Shown piece by piece: positions 17,613 to 25,526 of a stretch of DNA of 64,000 nucleotides. The translations under genes were made by a program, and so were the position numbers. The first letter of the stretch is position 1, and each line of letters starts with the position of its first letter. This DNA comes from Bacillota bacterium (GTDB lineage: Bacteria; Bacillota; Bacilli; Paenibacillales; Paenibacillaceae). The stretch is taken from NCBI GenBank assembly GCA_023391635.1, contig JAEWAQ010000048.1, positions 136,903 through 200,902 on the forward strand, given 5' to 3'. Under the pieces are notes generated by a model. That model was not told the DNA's origin, did no database searches, and saw only the letters and a list, made by a program, of their open reading frames with translations.

Positions 17613-18575
17613 ATGCGGGAGACGGTAAATCATGCTGGCAGCGGGGCATTCCTGGAGCTCGATCTGCAGGAACCGCAGCGGCTGCTGGCGGTGGCGCACG
17701 CCTTGTCGGTGCAGGCGCGATTGGATATGATCCGGCTGCTTGGCGAGCGGAACAGGAACGTAGTTGAACTCGCGGAATCGCTCGGCTTGCCTGTCTCGAC
17801 GGCGGCCAATCATGTCAAAGTGCTCGAAGCGGCCGGTTTGATCCATACGGAACTGCTGCCGGCGACGCGAGGCGCGATGAAAGTGTGCAGCTTCGTCGGC
17901 CGCGATTTGTACGTGAAATTGAATGCAAGCCGGTTGGAGACTGGCGGCGAATTGCAAATTTACCATGCGGAGATGCCCATTGGCCATTATACGGACTGCG
18001 AGGTATACCCGACTTGCGGGATGGCGAGCGCGGAAGGCATGCTGGTGCGGGAGGACGAGCCGGCCAGCTTCTACTATCCGAAGCGCATCGGTGCGCAACT
18101 GATCTGGCTGGGCCGCGGCTTCGTGGAATACTTGCTGCCGCTCGAAATCCCCCCGCAGGCACGGGTCGAGTCGATGGCGTTATCGGTGGAGATGTGTTCG
18201 GAGACGTCGAACTTCGACAATGACTGGCCGTCCGACATTACGGTCTGGGTCAACGATGTGGAGATCGGCACGTGGACGAGCCCCGGCGACTTCGGCGACC
18301 GTCGCGGCAAGCTGAATCCCGCCTGGTGGCGGGACGGATCGACCCAGTACGGGGTGCTGACGGAGTGGCAGTCGGACCGGCAGCGGACGACGATGAACGG
18401 GCAGCCGATATCATCCGTGACGATCGGCGATCTGGCGATGGAAGGCCGCCCGAGCGTGCGCATTCGGATCGGGGTGAAGAGCGATGCGGCGAATCAGGGC
18501 GGCGTGAACTTATTCGGCCGCGGGTTCGGCGATCACGAGCAGGATCTGGTGATGGAAGTCCGGTATGTCGTGTAA
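17613..18575 (+). CDS. ArsR-family regulator with beta-rich C-terminal domain
   Basis: A 320-residue regulator with an ArsR winged helix (about 15-100; recognition region VVELAESLGLPVSTAANHVK) and a 210-residue C-terminal domain that is beta-rich and resembles a carbohydrate-binding sandwich (WLGRGFVEYLLPLEIP, DITVWVNDVEIGTW). No metal-binding Cys cluster of the ArsR type is present in the HTH region. ATG 17613 follows GGAGG (17596-17600). The ATG at 17580 has no binding site. Because the GH2 gene follows and shares a promoter element, the regulator probably senses a sugar and controls itself and the glycosidase; this is inference. Confidence 0.78.
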   Translation: MRETVNHAGSGAFLELDLQEPQRLLAVAHALSVQARLDMIRLLGERNRNVVELAESLGLPVSTAANHVKVLEAAGLIHTELLPATRGAMKVCSFVGRDLYVKLNASRLETGGELQIYHAEMPIGHYTDCEVYPTCGMASAEGMLVREDEPASFYYPKRIGAQLIWLGRGFVEYLLPLEIPPQARVESMALSVEMCSETSNFDNDWPSDITVWVNDVEIGTWTSPGDFGDRRGKLNPAWWRDGSTQYGVLTEWQSDRQRTTMNGQPISSVTIGDLAMEGRPSVRIRIGVKSDAANQGGVNLFGRGFGDHEQDLVMEVRYVV

Positions 18576-18611
18576 CGCGCAAATTGCGGTCGTAGCGGAT
18601 TCATCCGAGCG

Positions 18612-18665
18612 AATAAGAGTATTTAGTACATCAATTGTGTACATAAAGACTCTTATTTTGTTTTT
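18612..18665 (+). terminator. Terminator of the ArsR-type gene
   Basis: AATAAGAGT (18612-18620) pairs with ACTCTTATT (18649-18657), with an inner GTACA/TGTAC pairing, followed by TTGTTTTT. Confidence 0.75.
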
Positions 18666-18670
18666 ATATA

Positions 18671-18697
18671 CAACAAAATTGAAATAAATTGTTGACT
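18671..18697. promoter_or_regulatory. Candidate operator at the GH2 promoter
   Basis: CAACAA (18671-18676) and TTGTTG (18689-18694) are inverted and 12 bp apart. AAATTGTTGA (18686-18695) overlaps the -35 exactly as in the regulator's own promoter. Confidence 0.45.
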
Positions 18698-18720
18698 TGG
18701 CCATGGAATCCCCGTATATT
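18692..18720 (+). promoter_or_regulatory. Promoter of the GH2 gene
   Basis: TTGACT (18692-18697), 17-bp spacer, TATATT (18715-18720). Confidence 0.72.
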
Positions 18721-18767
18721 GAGGTTGTTCATACAATTATCATGTAACAAAAGGAGCGTTTCACACG

Positions 18768-20543
18768 ATGACGACGATTTCCAGTTACAGACCCGACTAT
18801 CCGAGACCGCAATACGTACGTGAGCATTGGACGAACCTGAACGGCGAATGGGATTTCCGCTTTGACGACGAAAATCAGGGGGAACAGCTGGGCTGGACGC
18901 AGGCCTTTGAACCGGAACACAAGATCCAAGTGCCGTTCGCGTATGAAACGCAGGCGAGCGGCATCGGCATTGCAGAGCATCATCCGAACGTTTGGTATCG
19001 GCGCAACATTGCGATTCCGGCACAGCAGCTGGGCAAGCGGGCCATTTTGCATTTTCAAGCAGTCGATTATTTAGCCAAAGTATGGGTGAATGGACGTTAT
19101 GTCGGCAGCCACGAGGGCGGCTATTCGGCGTTTTCCTACGATATTACCGAGTTCCTTCTGAGCGAAGGGGATAACGTGCTGATCGTCAAGGCGGAGGACA
19201 GCATCGACTGCACCCAGCCGCGCGGCAAGCAGCGGTGGCGCAAAGACAACTTTGGCTGCTGGTACGTTCAGACGACAGGGATCTGGCAGTCTGTGTGGAT
19301 GGAGTTCGTCAGCGACCGGCATGTGGGATCGGTGAAGATCACGCCCGAATACGATGCGAACGCCGTGCGTTTCGATTATCGCGTGAATGGACTGGTAGCT
19401 GGTGTCGGCTACGGCGAGTCGCTTCGCTTGAGCGCCCGCATCACGATGGATGGGGAATTGATCAAAGCCACCAGCCTGTCGGTCGATCGGGCTGCGTTGT
19501 CGGCTACGGTCGAATTGATCAGCGAGAAGTGCGAATGGCGCGTTCAGACTTGGCATCCAAGAAGGCCGAAGCTGTACGAGGTGGAGTTTATCCTGAGCGA
19601 TGGGGATACCGAGCTGGACCGGGTGCAATCTTACTTCGGCATGCGCAAGGTATCGATTGAGAAGGGTCATGTATTGCTGAACAACGAGCCGATCTACCAA
19701 CGCCTCATTCTGGACCAGGGCTATTGGCAGGACAGCCACCTGACGCCGCCTTCCGAGGAAGCGATCATCGAGGATATCGACAAGATCATGGCAATGGGCT
19801 ACAACGGCGTGCGCAAGCATCAGAAGATCGAAGACGCCCGCTTCTTGTACTGGTGCGATGTGAAGGGCTTGCTAGTCTGGTCGGAGATGGCGGCAACCTA
19901 TGAATACAATGATCTGGCTGTGGAACGATTTACGAAGGAATGGCTTGATATCGTGCAGCAGCATTACAATCATCCGTGTATCGTCACCTGGGTGCCGTTC
20001 AACGAATCGTGGGGCGTCGCGAACATTTTCACCGACCGCAAGCAGCAGCAGTTTACGGAAGCGATCTATCATTTGACCAAAGCGATCGACCCGTACCGAC
20101 CGGTCGTCGTGAACGACGGCTGGGAGCATACGATTTCCGATATCATTACGCTGCACGATTACGAGGAGTCCGGGGACAAGTTCCTGAAGCGGTATGCGAA
20201 CAACAAGGATGCGATTACGACGAACGAGATTTCGCATATGAATGCGAAGTATGCGATGGCACAAGGCTATGCGTATCGTGGGCAGCCAATCATTCTCAGT
20301 GAATTCGGCGGCATCGCCTTCAAGTCTGAATCGGGCTGGGGATACGGCAATCAGGTCGATTCGGAGGAATCGTTCCTGGCGCGGTTCCGCAGCATCACGC
20401 AGGCGATCAAAGATATCGATTATATTTGCGGCTTCTGCTATACACAGGTGACCGACGTTCAGCAAGAGGTGAATGGCTTGCTGTACGAAGACCGGACGCC
20501 GAAGATCGCGATGGAGAAGATCCGGGCGATTAATCTGGCCTAA
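18768..20543 (+). CDS. Glycoside hydrolase family 2 protein
   Basis: A 591-residue cytoplasmic glycosidase; no signal peptide. It shows a GH2 sugar-binding (jelly-roll) domain (about 1-180; FHFQAVDY-like LHFQAVDYLAKVWVNG), an immunoglobulin-like domain (about 185-290) and a TIM barrel (about 300-591). The acid/base is Glu413 in VPFNESWG and the nucleophile is Glu512 in ILSEFGG. The length fits beta-galactosidase or beta-glucuronidase-like members; specificity cannot be fixed. RBS AAGGAG lies upstream. It has its own promoter and terminator and probably answers to the preceding ArsR-type regulator. Confidence 0.87.
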   Translation: MTTISSYRPDYPRPQYVREHWTNLNGEWDFRFDDENQGEQLGWTQAFEPEHKIQVPFAYETQASGIGIAEHHPNVWYRRNIAIPAQQLGKRAILHFQAVDYLAKVWVNGRYVGSHEGGYSAFSYDITEFLLSEGDNVLIVKAEDSIDCTQPRGKQRWRKDNFGCWYVQTTGIWQSVWMEFVSDRHVGSVKITPEYDANAVRFDYRVNGLVAGVGYGESLRLSARITMDGELIKATSLSVDRAALSATVELISEKCEWRVQTWHPRRPKLYEVEFILSDGDTELDRVQSYFGMRKVSIEKGHVLLNNEPIYQRLILDQGYWQDSHLTPPSEEAIIEDIDKIMAMGYNGVRKHQKIEDARFLYWCDVKGLLVWSEMAATYEYNDLAVERFTKEWLDIVQQHYNHPCIVTWVPFNESWGVANIFTDRKQQQFTEAIYHLTKAIDPYRPVVVNDGWEHTISDIITLHDYEESGDKFLKRYANNKDAITTNEISHMNAKYAMAQGYAYRGQPIILSEFGGIAFKSESGWGYGNQVDSEESFLARFRSITQAIKDIDYICGFCYTQVTDVQQEVNGLLYEDRTPKIAMEKIRAINLA

Positions 20544-20616
20544 CATAAGCTAGCGGGGATACTTTTCAACTCGGTCAGTACTTCGCACGGGCGGCAAGAA
20601 TGACTCCAAAGAACAT

Positions 20617-20665
20617 ACACCGGAACTGCTGTCAACATCACGGCGGATCCGGTGTCTTTTATTTC
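20617..20665 (+). terminator. Terminator of the GH2 gene
   Basis: ACACCGGA (20617-20624) pairs with TCCGGTGT (20648-20655), followed by CTTTTATTT. Confidence 0.68.
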
Positions 20666-20722
20666 TCGATACGCTCAGCACCAACATCGCAATATTACTA
20701 TGTGAATCGCAATATCCCCTAC

Positions 20723-20751
20723 TTGCCTTGGCGGAAGAGGAGATTTACAAT
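20723..20751 (+). promoter_or_regulatory. Promoter of the binding protein / two-component operon
   Basis: TTGCCT (20723-20728), 17-bp spacer, TACAAT (20746-20751); 23 bp before the TTG start codon. Confidence 0.62.
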
Positions 20752-20774
20752 TACAAGGATAAGGAGGGATTCCT

Positions 20775-22319
20775 TTGCGATTTATGGCAGTATTGACCGC
20801 AGCTGCAATCGCTTTCATATCCGTATTGACGCTTGGCTGCTCCATGGATCAAGGATTCATGCCTTATTCGTCTGCCTCCGATTCCCAGAATGGAAGACAG
20901 ACGACGGACGGCAGGGACGGCCAGAAGAATCTGCCTTCTCTTCGATTATACACGACGGATCAAAGCATGGTTGTGCCAGATCGGATCGGATTATATGAGC
21001 GATACATGAGCGAGCATGCCGGCGTTTCCTTAGATGTGGTCTATTTGCCGCATGCTCAATACCTGGAACAGCTAAATTTGAAATTCGCCGGGAGTGAGTT
21101 TCCCGACGTGTATCAGAGCTGGGCGGGCCCTGACCCGGACTTGATCCAGGCAGGCAAGGTGCTGGCGCTGAATGATTTGATCGATCAGTACGGACCGAAT
21201 ATGAAGAAGAGCATCCCCCAGAAGGCTTGGGATGCGGTGACGGTGGATGGACGAATCTACGCGATTCCGCAGCTTTCGGAAACACTGCAGGGTTCTGTGT
21301 TCTACATTCGCAAAGACTGGTTGGATAAACTTGGTCTGGAGATCCCTCGAAACTCGGATGAATTACTCGAAGTGATGCGAGCATTCCGTGACAAAGACCC
21401 GAACGGTAACGGACTGCATGATGAAATCCCGTTCACGATGCGCGAAAAATTGAGTTGGGCGGAAAATTTAATCGGCATGTGGGGAGTCAATTCCAGATAT
21501 ACCGAAACGTACTATCAGGGCGAACTGATTCTGGGCAGCGTTCATCCGAACTTTGCCCTTTCATTGGATTACTTAAGAACGATGTTTCAGGAGAAGTTGC
21601 TCGATCGCGACTTTTTATTAAACACGCTTTCGATCTGGGATCAGAAGATTTCATCAGGTCTTGTGGGGGTCTGGAACCACTCGCCGCGTTCCGCTTGGGA
21701 TTGGCAAAAAGAATTGGATCAGAATATTCCCGACCAACATCCTGATGTCGTCGCCATGCTTACGCCGCAAGGAGCGGGATATGAAGGCCCCGTCGGCAAC
21801 AAATGGAGTCCGATTATCAAGACGTATACCATTATGGCGAATGCCGCGGATCCGATTGCGATCATTCGATATTTCGACTGGTTGTTCAGTGAGGAGGGCC
21901 GACAATTCACTGAGCTTGGGATAGAGGGGGAGACATTTCGGCGTGAAGGGGATGCGATCAAGATTACGGAGGGTCGCGCGGCAGATATCGATTTTTTGCA
22001 GGAAGTGTTTGCGATTCACCCAATCGGTGCGAAGTCGGAGGCGGTAATTCTGAATGAGCCGCGGGCGCTTGAGAAATTGAAAGCCGCATATGATACGGCC
22101 AACGCCCAAGGATTTGTCAGTGAAACAATCGGAATGCCGAATATTGGAAACGACTACAATCTCCATTCGTTGCTCGTTGAGGAAGCGGCTCTGACTATCG
22201 TTGGGGAGAAGTCGCCTGATGATTACTTGGACTTCGTTTCGAACTGGAGAAAAAATGGCGGGCAGCAATTAATTGATGAACGTACGGCTTGGTATCGCGA
22301 ATTTCGGTTGAAGTCGTGA
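20775..22319 (+). CDS. Sugar-binding lipoprotein in a two-component operon
   Basis: A 514-residue solute-binding lipoprotein with lipobox LTLGC and a LipO/YtcQ-type fold. TTG 20775 has AAGGAGG at 7 bp; an ATG at 20784 is possible. It is clearly paralogous to the binding protein at 29774-31327: shared blocks include FPDVYQ-W-GPD, LNDLID-YGPN, AWDAVT, PNGNG/ANGNGD and EGRQFTELGIEG/EGQTFTELGIEG. Unlike that paralogue it has no permease gene beside it; a sensor kinase and regulator follow at once. It may present ligand to the kinase or serve the shared permeases. Confidence 0.87.
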   Translation: MRFMAVLTAAAIAFISVLTLGCSMDQGFMPYSSASDSQNGRQTTDGRDGQKNLPSLRLYTTDQSMVVPDRIGLYERYMSEHAGVSLDVVYLPHAQYLEQLNLKFAGSEFPDVYQSWAGPDPDLIQAGKVLALNDLIDQYGPNMKKSIPQKAWDAVTVDGRIYAIPQLSETLQGSVFYIRKDWLDKLGLEIPRNSDELLEVMRAFRDKDPNGNGLHDEIPFTMREKLSWAENLIGMWGVNSRYTETYYQGELILGSVHPNFALSLDYLRTMFQEKLLDRDFLLNTLSIWDQKISSGLVGVWNHSPRSAWDWQKELDQNIPDQHPDVVAMLTPQGAGYEGPVGNKWSPIIKTYTIMANAADPIAIIRYFDWLFSEEGRQFTELGIEGETFRREGDAIKITEGRAADIDFLQEVFAIHPIGAKSEAVILNEPRALEKLKAAYDTANAQGFVSETIGMPNIGNDYNLHSLLVEEAALTIVGEKSPDDYLDFVSNWRKNGGQQLIDERTAWYREFRLKS

Positions 22320-22368
22320 GTAAGCGGACTGAAGCCCGGGACGCTGGCGGCACAACGGGAGGAGACCT

Positions 22369-24165
22369 ATGCTGCGTGTAATCGCCGCTTCATTGAAATG
22401 GAAATTCGTCAGTTTGATGATCGTCGTCATCGTACTGACGGTGTCCATTATCGGCATTTTCAGCTATATGGATACCTCTCGTACATTTCAGCGAGACGTT
22501 GAACACTTTAGCGAGCAAATTTTGAAACAGGCCAACTTCAATCTGAATCAATACTACCAATCCTACGAGCAAGGATTTCTACTCATGGGATCCAGTGCCG
22601 AAGTAAAGAAATGGATGGGCCTGTCACCCGACGATACGATGGCAAAGGCGTTCACTTTTTATGATATCAAAGACAACTATATTTTTCCGTTCATGTCCAA
22701 GCATCCAGAAATCCGGTCAATCTCGCTGCTGTCGGAGCAAGGGAACGAAATCCATGTAGAAAATGGGTATTTCCGATTGATTAAAGACTATTCGTTGCAG
22801 AATGAACCGTGGCTGGAAGAAGTGCGGTCGGCAGATAAGCTATTCGTCAAGACAGGTAGAAGCGACGTCTATTTGCTGACAAATACGGCTTCCGATTCTA
22901 GTTTAGTCATGAGTTTGGTTAAACAATTCGGCAATAATGGCAATGGGTTGATCAAGATGGATATCTCACTTGAACCCGTGCAGCACATATTGCGCGAGAT
23001 AGATCTTGGCCAGACGGGCGTCAGTCTGGTTAGCGATGCTTCAAACCGCGTGATGGTCCATCCGGACGATACGCAGATTGGCGGAATGCTGCCGGAAGAT
23101 ATAAAGGGACAGCTGGCAGAACGAGAGAACGGGTGGTTTCTGCGGGAGGGAACAGGGGATATGGTTATTTTCGAGACGATGTCCAGCACCAACTGGAAAA
23201 CAATCGCGATCATCCCCTACAGCGAGATAAATAAGAGTATTATCCGTGTGCGGAATGTGACGATTGTGACCACGCTTGTAGCACTTGCCTTGTCCGTGTT
23301 GCTGGTCATTTCATTGACCTCTTCCGTCACGCGGCGCTTGACCCAGCTGAGGCGTATTATACGTCGGACCCAATCGGGCCAGATTTACGTTCGCGCACCT
23401 GCGGATGGCTACGATGAAGTGGCGGACCTGGGCGTGGCGTATAATGAAATGTTGGACAGATTGGATCAATCGGTGCATGCGTTAGCTGACTCCAAGCTGA
23501 AGCAGCAGCAGGCAACAATGACAGCGATGCAGTCGCAGATCAATTCCCATTTCTTATATAACACGCTCGAATCGATCAATTCCATGGCGAATCTCGTCGA
23601 TCATCGGGAAATCGAAATGACCGCGATCAATTTATCCAAGATGCTGCGTTACGCCGCCAACTACGAGAAATCGCTTGTTCCGCTAGAAGAAGAAATCAAT
23701 CATACTCTACGTTACCTGGCCATATGCAAGCTGAGATTCAATGACAAGATAACTTATGAATTTACGATTGATGACCCCTGCCACAAACTGCTATGCCTGA
23801 AGGCGATCGTCCAACCAGTAGTAGAAAATTCTTTGCGCCATGGCATCGAACGAACGGGGCGGCCTATGCATATCGTTATCCGGGCGTGCACCGAAAACAC
23901 CCACATGTTGATCCGGGTATCGGATAATGGCGCAGGCTATTCAGCCGAAGCGCTGGAACAGCTGCAAGAGAAGCTTGCGCTTCCGGATGACAACGAAGCC
24001 TACCATGAATTGTCCCGCATCGGCCTATTAAATGTACATTATCGTATACGCATGGATGATAGTCACCGTTCATCGGGGCTGCGAGTGTATAACAATGCCG
24101 AAGGGGCGGTTACTGAATTGCGCGTGCCGATCAGAACAGCGACCAGGGAGGCGAGTTCAACATGA
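22369..24165 (+). CDS. YesM-type sensor histidine kinase
   Basis: A 598-residue membrane kinase. A helix near residues 14-34, an extracytoplasmic dCache-like sensor (about 36-295), a second helix (about 300-322), HAMP (about 323-375), the His_kinase domain with QINSHFLYN (His394; the usual Pro before His is Ser here) and a C-terminal ATPase domain with VVENSLRHGIE and DNGAGY. RBS GGGAGGAG. The start overlaps nothing upstream (49 bp gap), while its stop overlaps the regulator start in ATGA. It is the sensor for the polysaccharide locus that follows. Confidence 0.87.
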   Translation: MLRVIAASLKWKFVSLMIVVIVLTVSIIGIFSYMDTSRTFQRDVEHFSEQILKQANFNLNQYYQSYEQGFLLMGSSAEVKKWMGLSPDDTMAKAFTFYDIKDNYIFPFMSKHPEIRSISLLSEQGNEIHVENGYFRLIKDYSLQNEPWLEEVRSADKLFVKTGRSDVYLLTNTASDSSLVMSLVKQFGNNGNGLIKMDISLEPVQHILREIDLGQTGVSLVSDASNRVMVHPDDTQIGGMLPEDIKGQLAERENGWFLREGTGDMVIFETMSSTNWKTIAIIPYSEINKSIIRVRNVTIVTTLVALALSVLLVISLTSSVTRRLTQLRRIIRRTQSGQIYVRAPADGYDEVADLGVAYNEMLDRLDQSVHALADSKLKQQQATMTAMQSQINSHFLYNTLESINSMANLVDHREIEMTAINLSKMLRYAANYEKSLVPLEEEINHTLRYLAICKLRFNDKITYEFTIDDPCHKLLCLKAIVQPVVENSLRHGIERTGRPMHIVIRACTENTHMLIRVSDNGAGYSAEALEQLQEKLALPDDNEAYHELSRIGLLNVHYRIRMDDSHRSSGLRVYNNAEGAVTELRVPIRTATREASST

Positions 24166-25250
24166 ATCGGGTATTGATCGTGGACGACGAGCATCTCATT
24201 CGATCCAGCCTGAGCAAAAAGTGCTCTGCAGTCCATCCGTCTATCGTCGTGTCCGGTACGGCAGAAGATGGTCAGCAGGCTATGGATTGGCTGAAAGCCT
24301 ACTATGCGGATATCTGTATTACGGATGTTAGCATGCCGAATATGAATGGATTAGCATTAATAGAGGAGATTAAGCGTAACTACCCGTGGATGCATTACTT
24401 CGTGGTCTCCAGCTATGACGATTTCAACTTCGTTCGGCAGAGCCTGCAGCAAGGCGCTGTTGATTACATTCTGAAACCCATTGAGCAGGAGGCGCTGGCG
24501 GCGGCGCTGAATAAGGCGTCCGGAAAGATCAAGCAAGAGCGGGAGGATCGGGCTTCTGCATTGATGGTGCAGCACTTGCCCCATCATCGAGATCTATTGG
24601 AGCAATGGGTTGAGCGGATGAAGTTGGGCGAGCTATCGACATTTCCGCTTCTCGTGGTCGATACGCTGGATATTTTGGAGAACTGGGCCGGGAATCGACT
24701 CGATTTGCTTACGAGTTTGTCCTTCGTATGGCTGAAGGTCGTCAATGAGGAGCTTAGCAAAGATCGAATCGAAATCGTACTCGAAGAAGGATTCGATATC
24801 GGACTTGGCGATGTGACGATGGCTTGGGAGAAGACGCGCTTTTATTTCCGATTATGCGCAGTTCGCAGATTGGAAGAAGGGGCTTCAATGATCTACGAAG
24901 CCTGTAAGGCTGTGAAGGACCATCCGACGCGCAAGGCAATAGAGGATGCCAAACAATTCATTCGATTGAATTTCGCCAGTAAGCTCAGTCTGCAGCGAAT
25001 CGCAGAAGAAGCTTGGATGAGCAAAAGCTATTTCACCAATATATTCAAGCAGGAGACGGGAATGACGGTGTGGCAATATGTGGCGGCTTTGCGTATGGAC
25101 GAAGCTCGTAAGTTACTGCTTGCAACCCCGCTGAAAATGTATGAAATCGCGCAGAGAGTCGGATACGAAAATAGCGTATATTTCACGCAATTGTTCAAGG
25201 AGTTCTATGGTCTAACGCCATCGGAGTACAAGCGAAGGATGGAGTCCTGA
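24162..25250 (+). CDS. YesN-type response regulator, AraC output
   Basis: A 362-residue regulator with a receiver domain (IVDDEH, Asp55 in DICITDVSMPN, Lys in DYILKPI) and a C-terminal AraC domain (AEEAWMSKSYFTNIFKQ and AQRVGYENSVYFTQLFKE). The region between them is about 140 residues, shorter than in the paralogue at 6609-7928. It overlaps the kinase in ATGA. Likely targets are the beta-helix gene and permease operon just downstream. Confidence 0.87.
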   Translation: MNRVLIVDDEHLIRSSLSKKCSAVHPSIVVSGTAEDGQQAMDWLKAYYADICITDVSMPNMNGLALIEEIKRNYPWMHYFVVSSYDDFNFVRQSLQQGAVDYILKPIEQEALAAALNKASGKIKQEREDRASALMVQHLPHHRDLLEQWVERMKLGELSTFPLLVVDTLDILENWAGNRLDLLTSLSFVWLKVVNEELSKDRIEIVLEEGFDIGLGDVTMAWEKTRFYFRLCAVRRLEEGASMIYEACKAVKDHPTRKAIEDAKQFIRLNFASKLSLQRIAEEAWMSKSYFTNIFKQETGMTVWQYVAALRMDEARKLLLATPLKMYEIAQRVGYENSVYFTQLFKEFYGLTPSEYKRRMES

Positions 25251-25309
25251 GGCCGGGAGGTGGGGGAATCGACCAAACACCTCAACATACGAATATAAAT
25301 CGGAACATT

Positions 25310-25337
25310 CTCTCACTGCTTTTGGTGAGAGTTTTCT
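25310..25337 (+). terminator. Terminator of the two-component operon
   Basis: CTCTCAC (25310-25316) pairs with GTGAGAG (25325-25331), then TTTTCT. A small palindrome CTGAAT-GT-ATTCAG follows at 25345-25358 and could be an operator for the next gene. Confidence 0.65.
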
Positions 25338-25526
25338 GTATATTCTGAATGTATTCAGCATTTCTTTGAAAAAGATGAAAATCGAGTGGGAGGTGATTTT
25401 AGAGAAGGAGACGAAATAGGCAGCCATAGGGCAAGTGATCCGCTCTGCCATTACGCAATTCTTTGCAATGGGAAGGGCCGTTCATGCAGCCGGACGGTAA
25501 ATCGAAATGGACGAGGAGGCTAATTT

